64,000 bases of DNA from an uncultured Oscillospiraceae bacterium (GCA_959601025.1 CAUGOD010000006.1:1-64000), one strand, 5' to 3'. Shown: positions 32,408 through 41,894, counted from the first letter of the stretch. Notes: a model not told the origin generated them from the sequence alone. Made by a program: numbers and translations.

Positions 32408-34414
32408 GTGACAACAGAAGAAAAAAAGAATAACGGCGGCGGAATGAACCGGCAGACGGAGCCGCAGACGCCCCCACGTTCCGGCGCCCGACGCGGCCGG
32501 AACGAGGGGAAATCCGCGAAGCCGGTGGAAAGCAGCGCGGCGGCAAAGAAGAACGGCGGGGCGGAAAGCGCCGTTTCGCCTGCGGCGGATACCCAGCCGG
32601 CCGGCCGGCCGTCGAACGCCGGGAACCGGGGCCGTCCCCGCAAACCGGCGGCTGGAAAAGTCCCTGCCGCACAGAACGCCGCCAGCCCCAATACGGCGGC
32701 TTCCAGCGGGAACCGGACGCAGGGGAAGGGCCGCCGCGGGCGGCCGAAGGCGCCGGTTACCCCGATCCGCCTGACCATGCTTGGCGGCATGAACGAGATC
32801 GGGAAAAACATCACCATGTTTGAGTATGGAAACGATGCGTTCCTGATCGACTGCGGTATGGCGTTCCCGGATGAGGAAATGCTCGGGGTGGATATCGTCC
32901 TGCCCGATTTTACCTATGTGGAAAAGAACCGCGACCGGATTCAGGGCATCGTCCTTACCCACGGGCATGAGGACCATATCGGCGGCCTGCCTTACCTGCT
33001 GGGGCAGGTGAACCTGCCCCTGTACGGCACCCGTCTGACCCTCGCGCTGGTGGAGTCCAAGCTCCGCGAGCACGGGCTGGCCGGCAAGGTGACGCTGAAT
33101 GTGGTGAAGCCGGGGGATGTGATCCATTTTGGAAAGGTGTCGGTGGAATTCATCAACGTCAACCATTCCATTCCGGACGCGGTTGCTCTGGGCATCCGTA
33201 CTCCGATCGGAAACGTGGTGCATACCGGCGACTTCAAAATCGACACGACGCCCATTCTGGGCAACATGATCGACCTTGCCCGCTTCGGCGCGCTGGGGAA
33301 CGAGGGCGTGCTGGCGCTGATGGCCGATTCCACCAACGCGGAGCGTCCGGGCTACACCCCGAGCGAGCGGGTGGTGGGGGAAAGCTTCGCCAACCTCTTC
33401 AAAAAGGCGGAGGGCAAGCGGCTGATTATCGCGACCTTCTCCTCCAATATCCACCGCATCCAGCAGATCATCGACGCGGCGGTGAAGGACGGCCGGAAGG
33501 TCGCCGTCTCCGGGCGGAGCATGATCAACGTGGTCGGCATCGCGACCGAGCTGGGCTACCTGACGGTACCGGACGGCGTGATCATCGACATCGACACCAT
33601 CAACCGGTACCCGAAGGAGAAGGTCACGCTGATCACCACCGGCTCCCAGGGCGAGCCGATGTCCGCCCTGTCCCGGATGGCCTTTTCCGACCACCGGAAG
33701 GTGGAGGTCGGCCCGGAGGATTACATCATTATTTCCGCCACCCCCATTCCCGGCAATGAAAAGACGGTGGGCAAGGTGGTCGACGAGCTGATGAAGCGGG
33801 GCTGCGAGGTGGTGTACGAGCGGATGTACGACGTGCACGTTTCGGGCCACGCCTGCCAGGGCGAGCTGAAAATCATCCACGGTCTGACCCGGCCGAAGTA
33901 TTTTATCCCGGTCCACGGCGAGCAGAAGCATCTGCAAAAGCACGCCGCGCTGGCCCGCTCGATGGGAATGCCCGCGCAGAACGTGCTGATCGGCGATATC
34001 GGCAAGGTGGTGGAGATCACCCCCGACAAGATGGAGGTGGTCGGCAGCGTACAGGCCGGCCGCGTACTGGTGGACGGCCTCGGCGTGGGCGACGTGGGGA
34101 GCATCGTGCTCCGCGACCGCAAGCACTTGGCCGAGGACGGCCTGATCGTGGTGGTGGCGGCAATCGATCCCGAATCCGGCACGGTAGTGGCTGGTCCGGA
34201 TATCGTTTCCCGCGGCTTCGTCTATGTGCGGGAGGCGGAGAAGCTGATCGACGACGCCAAGACGATCGCCCGGGACGTGCTGGAGACCTGCTGCCGCGAG
34301 CATGCTTACGACTGGACCACGATGAAGGGCAAGGTACGGGATGAGCTGTCCCATATGCTGTTCCAGAAAACCAAGCGCAGCCCGATGATTCTACCGATCA
34401 TCATGGACGTGTAA
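32408..34414 (+). CDS. rnj: Ribonuclease J with long basic N-terminal extension
   Basis: A 668-residue metallo-beta-lactamase/beta-CASP ribonuclease that degrades and matures RNA by 5'-exo and endo cleavage. The zinc motif HGHEDHIGG begins at His185, about 111 residues later than in B. subtilis RNase J1. The core starts at PIRLTMLGGMNEIGKN near residue 118. The first 117 residues are low-complexity and rich in Ala, Gly, Pro, Lys and Arg with several GRPRKP- or RRGR-type patches, probably a disordered RNA-binding tail. Starts at GTG with GGAGG 7 nt upstream. The gdpP gene follows after 124 nt. Confidence 0.95.
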   Translation: MTTEEKKNNGGGMNRQTEPQTPPRSGARRGRNEGKSAKPVESSAAAKKNGGAESAVSPAADTQPAGRPSNAGNRGRPRKPAAGKVPAAQNAASPNTAASSGNRTQGKGRRGRPKAPVTPIRLTMLGGMNEIGKNITMFEYGNDAFLIDCGMAFPDEEMLGVDIVLPDFTYVEKNRDRIQGIVLTHGHEDHIGGLPYLLGQVNLPLYGTRLTLALVESKLREHGLAGKVTLNVVKPGDVIHFGKVSVEFINVNHSIPDAVALGIRTPIGNVVHTGDFKIDTTPILGNMIDLARFGALGNEGVLALMADSTNAERPGYTPSERVVGESFANLFKKAEGKRLIIATFSSNIHRIQQIIDAAVKDGRKVAVSGRSMINVVGIATELGYLTVPDGVIIDIDTINRYPKEKVTLITTGSQGEPMSALSRMAFSDHRKVEVGPEDYIIISATPIPGNEKTVGKVVDELMKRGCEVVYERMYDVHVSGHACQGELKIIHGLTRPKYFIPVHGEQKHLQKHAALARSMGMPAQNVLIGDIGKVVEITPDKMEVVGSVQAGRVLVDGLGVGDVGSIVLRDRKHLAEDGLIVVVAAIDPESGTVVAGPDIVSRGFVYVREAEKLIDDAKTIARDVLETCCREHAYDWTTMKGKVRDELSHMLFQKTKRSPMILPIIMDV

Positions 34415-34538
34415 TCGTCCATGGACGTATAATCCGCCGCGGGGCTGACCCCGCGATACCGAAGAGGACGCGACCGGGCGGGATCCCGCCCGGTTCCGCC
34501 CGTTTCGTCCGCCTTGGCCGATGGAGGGAGGGGAATCC

Positions 34539-36530
34539 ATGAAACCTGCAAAAAGAAAGCCTTTCTGGAGCGTGACGCCGGCGGTGGTTCTGCTGACCGT
34601 TGTGCTGCTGCTGACGGTCGGCGTGACATTTTTTCTCAACCGGATCGCGTTTTACATAGAGCTTGGACTGGCGGGGGCGGCTATCCTCTTTACCGCAATG
34701 CGCTTGAGCCGGATGAACCGGGATATCCGCCGTTACCTCTCGCGGGTCGCGGGCGTTCTGGATCAGACCGAACAGGACGCGTTATCCGCCTTTCCCCTGC
34801 CGGTCGTGGTGAGCAACGCGGACGGCGAGGTGATCTGGTACAACGAACGGTTCCGCAGCGAGGTGCTGGATGGGATCGACGTGTACGGCAGTCCGCTCTC
34901 GATCCTGACGGATGGACTCTCCCCGTCCGAGCTGACGCGAAAGCAGTCGGCGGACGCGGAATACCATGGGCGGAAATATACGGTGTTCGCCGGCCGGGTT
35001 CCGGTGCGGGACGCCGATCTGACGGTGCTGTATTATGTGGAGGATACCCGGCTGAAGGATATCGCGGAGGAATACGCGCTCAGCCGTCCGGCCGTCATCC
35101 TGCTGTACATCGACAATATGGACGAGCTGCTTCAGAATGCGCGGGACAGTGAGCGGGCGCAGCTTTCCGGCCGGGTGGAAACCCTGCTGGAGGACTGGGT
35201 TTCCGCTACCACCGGGGTGCTGCGGAAATACAGCAGCGACCGGTTCCTTCTGCTGGTGGAGCAGCGTCACCTGCAGCCCATGATTGATTCCCGGTTCGAC
35301 ATTCTCGACCGGGTGCGGGCGGTGCAGACCGGCGACCATCAGTGCGTCACCCTGTCCATCGGCGTAGGGCAGGGGGAGACCCTGCGGGAGTCGGAGGGAA
35401 TGGCGCGGCAGGCGATCGAAATGGCGCTTGGGCGGGGCGGCGACCAGGCTGCGGTCAAAACCCGCAACGGCTTTGATTTCTACGGCGGGGTCTCCAAAGG
35501 GGTGGAAAAGCGCACCAAGGTGCGCACCCGGGTGGTGGCCTCCGCCCTGCTGGAGCTGGTGAACGGCAGCGACAACGTGCTGGTCATGGGGCATCGTTTC
35601 TCCGACCTCGACTGCGTAGGCTCCGCTTCGGCGATGGCCTCGGCGGTCCGCAGCCTTGGAAAGCCGGCTTATGTAGTAATCCGCAAGGGGCAGACCCTCG
35701 CGCCTGAGCTGCTGGACCGGTACCGTGACGCGGGCCGGGCCGATCTGTTTATCGAACCGGAGGAGGCGCTCCCGCTGGTGACCAGGCGGACGCTGCTGAT
35801 CGTCACCGATACCCACAACCCCCGGATGCTGGACAGCCTGAAGCTGTATGAGGCGGCGGCGACGGTGGTGGTGATCGACCATCACCGCAAGATGGTGGAT
35901 CATATCGACAACGCGGTGATCTTTTATCATGAGCCGTATTCCTCCTCCGCTTCCGAGATGGTGGCGGAGCTGGTGCAGTACCTGTCCGGCTGCGTGGTTT
36001 CCCGCCTGGATGCGGAGGCGCTGCTGGCCGGTATCATGCTGGATACCCGAAGCTTTGTGATGAAGGCGGGGGTGCGGACCTTTGAAGCCGCCGCCTACCT
36101 TCGCCGGCTGGGGGCGGATACCGTGGAGGTCAAGCGCCTGTTCGCCGGCAGCATGGAGCTATACAAGGAGAAAACCGATATTGTGGCCCATGCGAAGCTT
36201 TACGGACGGGCGGCGATTGCCTGCGACCGGGACGGCGGCGGAAAGCAGATGCGGATCGCCGCCTCCCAGGCGGCGGACGAGCTGCTGTACATAAAAGGGG
36301 TGGACGCTTCCTTTGTCCTTTTCGAAGAAAACGGCGGGGTCAATATTTCGGCCCGATCTCTCGGGGACTTTAATGTTCAGCTGGTGATGGAGGCCCTCGG
36401 CGGGGGCGGTCATCTGACCATGGCGGGCGCCCAGCTCGAGGGGACGGCGCTGGACGAGGCTTATCGCCGGCTGACCGAGGCGATCGACCGGCAGGTCGAA
36501 AACCAGGGGCGCCGGGAGGGGCAGGGATAA
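34539..36530 (+). CDS. gdpP: GdpP-type DHH family phosphodiesterase (c-di-AMP)
   Basis: A 663-residue membrane phosphodiesterase of the GdpP/YybT family, which hydrolyses cyclic di-AMP and so affects potassium and cell-wall balance. Two N-terminal membrane helices lie about residues 14-55. A PAS-like domain follows (LPVVVSNADGEVIWYNERF), then a degenerate GGDEF domain (about 165-300, with SSDRFLLLVEQ in place of the active loop). The DHH domain has HRFSDLDCVGS, DTHNPRML and VVIDHHRKM. DHHA1 closes with GGGGHLTMAGAQL. The start at 34539 follows GGAGGGAGGGG; 34521 is an in-frame alternative. rplI/dnaB, usual neighbours, are absent. Confidence 0.94.
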   Translation: MKPAKRKPFWSVTPAVVLLTVVLLLTVGVTFFLNRIAFYIELGLAGAAILFTAMRLSRMNRDIRRYLSRVAGVLDQTEQDALSAFPLPVVVSNADGEVIWYNERFRSEVLDGIDVYGSPLSILTDGLSPSELTRKQSADAEYHGRKYTVFAGRVPVRDADLTVLYYVEDTRLKDIAEEYALSRPAVILLYIDNMDELLQNARDSERAQLSGRVETLLEDWVSATTGVLRKYSSDRFLLLVEQRHLQPMIDSRFDILDRVRAVQTGDHQCVTLSIGVGQGETLRESEGMARQAIEMALGRGGDQAAVKTRNGFDFYGGVSKGVEKRTKVRTRVVASALLELVNGSDNVLVMGHRFSDLDCVGSASAMASAVRSLGKPAYVVIRKGQTLAPELLDRYRDAGRADLFIEPEEALPLVTRRTLLIVTDTHNPRMLDSLKLYEAAATVVVIDHHRKMVDHIDNAVIFYHEPYSSSASEMVAELVQYLSGCVVSRLDAEALLAGIMLDTRSFVMKAGVRTFEAAAYLRRLGADTVEVKRLFAGSMELYKEKTDIVAHAKLYGRAAIACDRDGGGKQMRIAASQAADELLYIKGVDASFVLFEENGGVNISARSLGDFNVQLVMEALGGGGHLTMAGAQLEGTALDEAYRRLTEAIDRQVENQGRREGQG

Positions 36531-36603
36531 TGTGAGAATGGGGGAATGTTCCCGGAATATCCCAGGACTTTTTCTTGTTCCCGGGCAAAGCAAACGATTA
36601 GGC

Positions 36604-36652
36604 ACGCCGGCCGGCAGCCCTTTCCCGCAAGGAAAGAACTGCCGGCCGGCGT
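36604..36652 (+). terminator. Intrinsic terminator after gdpP
   Basis: ACGCCGGCCGGCAG (36604-36617) pairs perfectly with CTGCCGGCCGGCGT (36639-36652), with an inner CCTTTCC/GGAAAG stem, then TTTGGTTGT. Confidence 0.8.
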
Positions 36653-36791
36653 TTGGTTGTCCGCACCTTTGGACAAGCGCGGCATAGGATAGACAGGAAG
36701 GCAGTTTCCCGGCATATCGGACAAGCGGTCTTAAAAAACGGCGTTCCGATATGCCCGATTTTCCAGTTCGAGTTGGAAAGGAGTAGTCGTC

Positions 36792-37070
36792 ATGAGCGAT
36801 AAGCTGAATGGCTGCGATTCCCTGTATGGGGAAGGCTGCGCCTGCTCCTGCGGGAGCCGCCGGTCTTCCACCTGCTGGTGGACGGTCATTACCGCTTTGC
36901 TGGCCGGCCTGCTGATTTTCAGCGTGGGGCTGATCGTCGGCGCTCTGTTAGCCGCGGCGATCATCGCCATCCTGCCGATCATCATTGCGCTGGCTGTCGT
37001 CTGGCTGGTGCTGCTGGTTATCGTCCGCATCATTTACCGTATGCGCTGTAACAGCGGCTGCGGCTGCTGA
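36792..37070 (+). CDS. Small Cys-rich two-helix membrane protein
   Basis: A 92-residue protein of unknown family. The N-terminal part has five Cys (GCDSLYGEGCACSCGSRR and STCW). Two hydrophobic helices follow (about residues 30-52 and 53-78: VITALLAGLLIFSVGLIVGA, IIAILPIIIALAVVWLVLLV). The C-terminus is RMRCNSGCGC with three further Cys. Both Cys clusters flank the membrane hairpin, so they probably face the same side and could bind a metal or cross-link. Strong ribosome site (GGAAAGGAG). It is flanked by two terminators and so is a single-gene unit. Confidence 0.7.
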   Translation: MSDKLNGCDSLYGEGCACSCGSRRSSTCWWTVITALLAGLLIFSVGLIVGALLAAAIIAILPIIIALAVVWLVLLVIVRIIYRMRCNSGCGC

Positions 37071-37080
37071 CCCGGCCCGA

Positions 37081-37111
37081 GGCGGCGCTCTCCTAGAGAG
37101 CGCCGCCTTTT
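37081..37111 (+). terminator. Strong intrinsic terminator
   Basis: GGCGGCGCTCTC (37081-37092) pairs with GAGAGCGCCGCC (37096-37107) with a 3-nt loop, followed by TTTT. It ends the Cys-rich peptide gene. Confidence 0.9.
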
Positions 37112-37162
37112 CCGTGGAAAGGGAAAGAGGGGATGCGCGGCAGGAAAATCTCCGTCTCGGGC

Positions 37163-37191
37163 TTGTAAAGTTTCCGCCGTTCCTGTAAAAT
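37163..37191 (+). promoter_or_regulatory. Promoter of the lysophospholipase-like gene
   Basis: TTGTAA (37163-37168), 17-nt spacer, TAAAAT (37186-37191). Start near 37198, leader about 45 nt. Confidence 0.65.
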
Positions 37192-37243
37192 GGGAATAAA
37201 TCGTCCAGGAAACGAGCCGTTCATCCAAAGGAGGAGAAAACCC

Positions 37244-38173
37244 ATGCCGAAAATGACGGAATTCACCTTTCCCAGCACAAATGAGATCAATACCGTGGCG
37301 GCGACCCTGTGGGAGCCGGACGGGGAACCGCGCGCCGTACTCCAGATTTGCCATGGCATGAGCGAGCATATCGGGCGATACCGCTGGTTTGCGGAACAGA
37401 TGACAGCCCGTGGGTTTGTCGTATGCGGGGACGACCATCTTGGCCATGGACGGACCGCGCCCAGCGCGGAGGAACTGGGATATTTTGGACCGAAAAACGG
37501 CTATATCCACATGATGGAGGACGAGCACGGGCTGCGGACGGAACTGCAGAAGCGGTATCCGGACCTGCCCTATTTCCTGCTCGGTCACAGCATGGGGTCG
37601 TTCCTTACCCGTTTTTACGTTTCTCGTCACGGGGAGGGGCTGAACGGATACCTTTGCTGCGGCACCGCGGGGAAAAACCGGCTGGTGAAGGTCGCCATCT
37701 TCCTTTCCAATGTGATGATTCTGTTCCGGGGAGGAAAAAGGAGGGGGAAGCTGCTGGATAAGCTGGCGTTCAAGGATTACAATAAAAATTTTGAGAACGT
37801 CGTTACCGGCCACGAGTGGCTTTCGAGGGATACGGAGGTATACCGCCCCTTTGCCGATGATCCCTTCAGCGGCTTCGTGTTCACCAACGCCGGATTCCGC
37901 GACCTGTTCCATCTGCTGGACGCCGTGACCGGCCGAAAATGGAGCGACCGGATTCCCAGGGAACTGCCGATCATCCTGCTTTCCGGGGACGCGGACCCGG
38001 TCGGGAACAACGGCCAGGGCGTGCGGGAGGTTTGCGGCTGGCTGGAAGCTTCGGGTATTAAGGATCTCAGTCTCAAGCTGTATCCCGGTGCGCGGCATGA
38101 GCTGCACAACGAGCTGAACCGGGAGGAATTCGTAAACGACGTTACCGCCTGGATGGAAAATCGAATGGGATGA
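37244..38173 (+). CDS. Alpha/beta hydrolase, lysophospholipase/monoacylglycerol lipase-like
   Basis: A 309-residue Serine_aminopeptidase_S33-type hydrolase without a signal peptide. The nucleophile elbow is GHSMG within YFLLGHSMGSFLTRFY, the Asp is probably in LLSGDADPVG and the His in GARHELHNE. AVLQICHGMSEHIGRYRWFA supplies the oxyanion loop and matches the monoacylglycerol lipase/lysophospholipase group. GDDHLGHGRTAPSA is also typical. The substrate is likely a lysolipid or monoglyceride but is not proven. The ATG at 37244 follows AAAGGAGGAG; the upstream in-frame start at 37190 lies in the promoter. Confidence 0.88.
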   Translation: MPKMTEFTFPSTNEINTVAATLWEPDGEPRAVLQICHGMSEHIGRYRWFAEQMTARGFVVCGDDHLGHGRTAPSAEELGYFGPKNGYIHMMEDEHGLRTELQKRYPDLPYFLLGHSMGSFLTRFYVSRHGEGLNGYLCCGTAGKNRLVKVAIFLSNVMILFRGGKRRGKLLDKLAFKDYNKNFENVVTGHEWLSRDTEVYRPFADDPFSGFVFTNAGFRDLFHLLDAVTGRKWSDRIPRELPIILLSGDADPVGNNGQGVREVCGWLEASGIKDLSLKLYPGARHELHNELNREEFVNDVTAWMENRMG

Positions 38174-38204
38174 ACGACGGATGCGCGCCGTTCCTTCTGC
38201 AAAA

Positions 38205-38236
38205 AACCGCCCTGCACAGGAACGTGCAGGGCGGTT
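38205..38236. terminator. Bidirectional terminator
   Basis: AACCGCCCTGCAC (38205-38217) pairs perfectly with GTGCAGGGCGGTT (38224-38236), with A-run before and T-run after. It serves the hydrolase and the converging beta-galactosidase gene. Confidence 0.88.
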
Positions 38237-38250
38237 TTGAAACGGTGAAA

Positions 38251-41200
38251 TCAGGGCTCCAGCGGCTGGAGGGTGAGGGAAAAATCAAAGGCTTCCGCTG
38301 TCAGAGAATATTGTTCCTGTAACGCCGGGCCGCAGCTCGCGGAGCCGATACCGCTGTGGAAGCCGTCCAGGCACCAGACGGTCATGCCGCTTGTCTCCAG
38401 CTCATAATTGTGCGCCTTTTGGGTCAGCTCCTCCTGCGTATAGGGGGAGACGCTGAAGGAGAAGGGGGCACCGCCAACGGCGCGGAGTCCTCGTCCGGAG
38501 GCGTCGGTCACCGCCGCTTCGGCGCAGCCCCAGTGGCTGCCGTTTTCCTGCGGGCGGATATAGTCGACTTGCATCCCGGCGACGGTGGAAAAGAAGCGGC
38601 CGTACCAGCTGAGATGGTGCTTGTCGATATAGCTTTCCTGCGGGCCGTATCCGGTGTAGCTTACCTGTTCCCAGTCTTCGGGCAGGAACAGGCGGAGACC
38701 GAAGCGGGGCAGGAAGGGCATGTCGGTATTCCGACGGCAATGGGCGCCGAGGGTTACGATGCCGGCGGCGTCCACCGTCCAGCAGGCGTCAATGTCGAGG
38801 ATACGCTGGAGGGCGGCCGCGCCGAGCATCAGCCGGGCGCGCAGGACGGCCAGTCCGTTTTCCATACGGGCGGCTGTCTCATATACACGGACCGTTATGC
38901 GGTCGAAGCCCGCGGCCTGCCATTGCTTGCGAACCTCCCGATCATTGTCGATCGGCGCGCGCCAGATATTCCACTCCATGGGCTTTTCCAGACAGGGCTT
39001 GCCGTTCCGGTTCATACTCTCCATCGTTCCGGTCTTTTTGCTGAAGGTATAGGAGAAGCCCGGGCCGTCGATTCGGAAGGCGCGCGGCGTTTCCTCGACT
39101 TGGAGCGCTCGTGGGAGCTCTCCAGAGAGCTCTCCTGCCTGCAAAGCGGGTGGAACGGGGGCCGCTTCGCGGACTATCAGCTGATCGAAGCCGCGTTCCA
39201 GCCCCGCTTTGGTCAGCGTTCCGTCGGTTTTTTGCCGGTAGATCAGCCGAAGCCGTACGTCGCCGTCCGGGGGAAAGCTTCCGGCCGGGCAGGGGACTAA
39301 CCTCGTTTCATGGGGGGGAACGGCGGGCATCTCGAATCGTCCGGTCTCGATCACGACGCCGTTATGGCTGACCTCGTATTCCCCGGTCAGCGCCTGATCC
39401 AGCGGCGTAAAGTCCAGATAATTGTGGAGAATAACGGTGGTATGCGCTTCGTCCGCCCAGGCGGCGCGCGCCGGACGGATGACGTTTTTGTACTCCATCA
39501 GGCTGGTGTGGGGAACGCGGTCGGGAGAAACCAGGCCGTCCACGCAGAAATTGCCGTCGTGCAGCACTTCCCCGAAATCGCCGCCGTAGCCGTAGCAGGG
39601 CCTTCCCTCTTCGTCCCGGCGAAGCTCCACCGCATGGTCGCACCATTCCCAGACGAAACCGCCGCAGAGGCCGGGGTAACGCTCCATTACCTGCCAGTAG
39701 TCCTCCGCGTCGCCGGTGCTGTTCCCCATGGCGTGGATGTACTCGCACAGCACCAGCGGTTTGGCGTCGGCATCCGCAAAATATTCCTCAATGGCGGCGA
39801 AGGTGGGGTACATATAGCTTCCCACGTCGATGAAGCTTCGGTCGCTTTCCCGCGCGGGATCGGGATGAATGCTGCCCTCGTAGTGGACCAGCCGGGAGGA
39901 ATCGTATTCTTTGACCCAGCGGGCGGCGCGCTCGAAGTTTTCTCCATAGCCCGCCTCGTTGCCGAGACTCCACAGCAGGACGGCGGCGCAGTTTTTATCC
40001 CGGATCACGCACCGCTGTACCCGGTCAAGGATTGCCTCGCGGAACAGAGGATCGTTGGCAAGCAGCGAGAATTTCGCCTCATACGGGATGTCCGTCTTAT
40101 ACAGCTCCACCGTGCCGTGGGTTTCCAGATCGGCTTCCGCGATGACGTAAAAGCCATATTCGGCGCAGAGCTCTACAAACCAGGGAGCGTTGGGATAGTG
40201 GCTGGTGCGGATGGCGTTTATATTATGTTCCTTCATCAGCTGCAGGTCACGGATCGCCTGCTCCCGGCGGATGACGTACCCGGTCACCGGGTCGCTGTCG
40301 TGGCGGTTGACCCCGCGGAATTTGACCGGCGTGCCGTTGACCAGCAGGACGCCGCCCCGGGTCTCGACCCGGCGGACGCCCACCCGCTGGGCAATGGCCT
40401 CGCCGGCGGTTTCGATTAGCAGGGTATACAGCCGGGGAGCTTCCGCGTTCCAGAGAATCGGATTCTCCAGCGGGAAAACGGCTTCGTCCCCGGCCGGCTC
40501 CTGAGCGGCGAGCAGCGCGCCGTCCGGCGCGTACAGCGCCAACCGGACGGAGAGGGACGGCGCCGTCTTCTCCAGCGTGACCTGTATCGCGGCCGAGGAG
40601 CGATCCTTGTTCAGCTCGGTCGTGACAAAATAATCCCGTACATGGGCGGCCGGGCGGCTGAGCAGGGAAACGTCCCGGAAAATACCGGACATCCGCAGCT
40701 TGTCCTGATCCTCCAGATAGCTGCCGTCGCACCATTTCAACACCAGCGCCAACAGCTCGTTGTCCCCGTCCCGCAGATACTCCGTGACGTCGAATTCGCT
40801 GGGAGAATGGGAAACCTGGCTGTAGCCGACAAACCGCCCGTTCAAAAACAGGTAGAAGCAGGAGTCCACCCCCTCGAAATACAGAAAACGGCGCAGTCCG
40901 TCCGCTTTGTCGGCGAAGGTGAGGGAATACAGCCCGCAGGGATTCTCCCAGGGGACGTAAGGCGGGTCGTATGGGAAGGGATACCGGATATTGGTGTATT
41001 GATGCCGGTCGTAGCCCTGCATCTGCCAGACGGAGGGAACGGGAATGGTATCCCATTCCGTCGGCAGCGTGGAGGGAAAATCCGCCGGCAGCTCATGGAC
41101 GCTCGAATAATACCGGAACCGCCAATCCCCGTTCAGCGGCCGGCCGCGGGAGGATAACTCCGGCCGGGACAGGGCCTCCGCCGCATCGGCGCAGGGGATG

Positions 41201-41271
41201 TAGTACGCACGGTTGGCCATCGTGCCCACATGGAGGACAGCGGGGTTTTCGTGGAGCCACTCAAAAGACAT
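38251..41271 (-). CDS. Beta-galactosidase, glycoside hydrolase family 2
   Basis: A 1006-residue LacZ-size GH2 enzyme that releases beta-linked galactose. It has a sugar-binding N-domain (RPLNGDWRFRYYSSVHELP), an Ig-like domain, and the TIM barrel starting at FRGVNRHDSDPVTGYVIRRE. Acid/base Glu is about residue 439 in LLWSLGNEAGYGENF and nucleophile Glu about 508 in LVLCEYIHAMGNSTG. The C-terminal bgal small-chain domain (about 730-1000) follows, with YTGYGPQESYIDKHHLSWYG. No signal peptide, so cytoplasmic. The start at 41271 follows AAAGGAGA. It lies 29 nt after the GNAT gene on the same strand. Confidence 0.96.
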   Translation of the reverse strand: MSFEWLHENPAVLHVGTMANRAYYIPCADAAEALSRPELSSRGRPLNGDWRFRYYSSVHELPADFPSTLPTEWDTIPVPSVWQMQGYDRHQYTNIRYPFPYDPPYVPWENPCGLYSLTFADKADGLRRFLYFEGVDSCFYLFLNGRFVGYSQVSHSPSEFDVTEYLRDGDNELLALVLKWCDGSYLEDQDKLRMSGIFRDVSLLSRPAAHVRDYFVTTELNKDRSSAAIQVTLEKTAPSLSVRLALYAPDGALLAAQEPAGDEAVFPLENPILWNAEAPRLYTLLIETAGEAIAQRVGVRRVETRGGVLLVNGTPVKFRGVNRHDSDPVTGYVIRREQAIRDLQLMKEHNINAIRTSHYPNAPWFVELCAEYGFYVIAEADLETHGTVELYKTDIPYEAKFSLLANDPLFREAILDRVQRCVIRDKNCAAVLLWSLGNEAGYGENFERAARWVKEYDSSRLVHYEGSIHPDPARESDRSFIDVGSYMYPTFAAIEEYFADADAKPLVLCEYIHAMGNSTGDAEDYWQVMERYPGLCGGFVWEWCDHAVELRRDEEGRPCYGYGGDFGEVLHDGNFCVDGLVSPDRVPHTSLMEYKNVIRPARAAWADEAHTTVILHNYLDFTPLDQALTGEYEVSHNGVVIETGRFEMPAVPPHETRLVPCPAGSFPPDGDVRLRLIYRQKTDGTLTKAGLERGFDQLIVREAAPVPPALQAGELSGELPRALQVEETPRAFRIDGPGFSYTFSKKTGTMESMNRNGKPCLEKPMEWNIWRAPIDNDREVRKQWQAAGFDRITVRVYETAARMENGLAVLRARLMLGAAALQRILDIDACWTVDAAGIVTLGAHCRRNTDMPFLPRFGLRLFLPEDWEQVSYTGYGPQESYIDKHHLSWYGRFFSTVAGMQVDYIRPQENGSHWGCAEAAVTDASGRGLRAVGGAPFSFSVSPYTQEELTQKAHNYELETSGMTVWCLDGFHSGIGSASCGPALQEQYSLTAEAFDFSLTLQPLEP

Positions 41272-41300
41272 GGGGCAATTCTCCTTTCGCATCTCTCCGG

Positions 41301-41708
41301 TCAAAGCAGATTGCGGTAATAACCGGGGCTGGAGCCCTCGATCACGGCCGCCCCGCAGCAGGTTTCGTAGAATTTCACAGGGCCGGCCCCGCCGATAATG
41401 GCATAGACGTAGCCGTTTGCCGCCATGCTTTTCAGGGTGGCGAGCAGCAGCGCCCGTCCTACGCCGAGACCGCGGGCGGCTTCATCCACACCGGTCGGCC
41501 CAAAAAAGTCCTTGGCGGTGGCGTCGTAGTAGGCGAAGCCGAGGATTTCGCGGCCTTCGCCGAAATGCTCCGTAATCCAACGCTGAACCCGGCCAAGATC
41601 AGCGGCCATGGCGGGCTGGATGGAGACGCCCTGCGTCTGGAGCGCCTTCCGGTTGTCCTCATATCGGTCCAATTCGTACAGTTTTACCAGCATGTCCGGC
41701 ATATGCAT
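41301..41708 (-). CDS. GNAT family N-acetyltransferase
   Basis: A 135-residue acetyl-CoA-dependent transferase of unknown substrate. The acetyl-CoA loop is RGLGVGRALLLATLKSMAA, and the C-terminal YAIIGGAGPVKFYETCCGAA is typical of GNAT strands 6 and 7. The start at 41708 (MHMPDMLVKLYELDR) has GGAAGGA 5 nt upstream. A longer open frame to 41927 crosses the promoter and is not used. It is the first gene of a leftward operon with the beta-galactosidase, so it may act on a sugar or amino sugar, but the link is positional only. Confidence 0.85.
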   Translation of the reverse strand: MHMPDMLVKLYELDRYEDNRKALQTQGVSIQPAMAADLGRVQRWITEHFGEGREILGFAYYDATAKDFFGPTGVDEAARGLGVGRALLLATLKSMAANGYVYAIIGGAGPVKFYETCCGAAVIEGSSPGYYRNLL

Positions 41709-41781
41709 GACCGTCCTTCCATCCGCCGATATCCGCGGGCAGCGCCCGCCAACAGTGCCCGTCAGCGATAATCTGTCCTTA

Positions 41782-41810
41782 ATCATAACGGGAACAAAGA
41801 GAAAATACAA
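41782..41810 (-). promoter_or_regulatory. Promoter of the GNAT/beta-galactosidase operon
   Basis: On the minus strand TTGTAT (41810-41805), 17-nt spacer, TATGAT (41787-41782). Confidence 0.65.
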
Positions 41811-41865
41811 GAGAAAATTATTCCGAAAACGAAACAAATGTACCAGAAAAAGGACGAAAAATCTA

Positions 41866-41894
41866 TTGCGTCCGGCAGGCGGTTCTTTTATAAT
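41866..41894 (+). promoter_or_regulatory. Promoter of the GH20 operon
   Basis: TTGCGT (41866-41871), 17-nt spacer, TATAAT (41889-41894). Start near 41901; leader about 82 nt. It is back-to-back with the leftward promoter, so one regulator could control both arms. Confidence 0.7.

Noticed and set aside
32402..34354. Long minus-strand frame opposite RNase J
   Set aside because: Antisense shadow of a certain gene in high-GC sequence.
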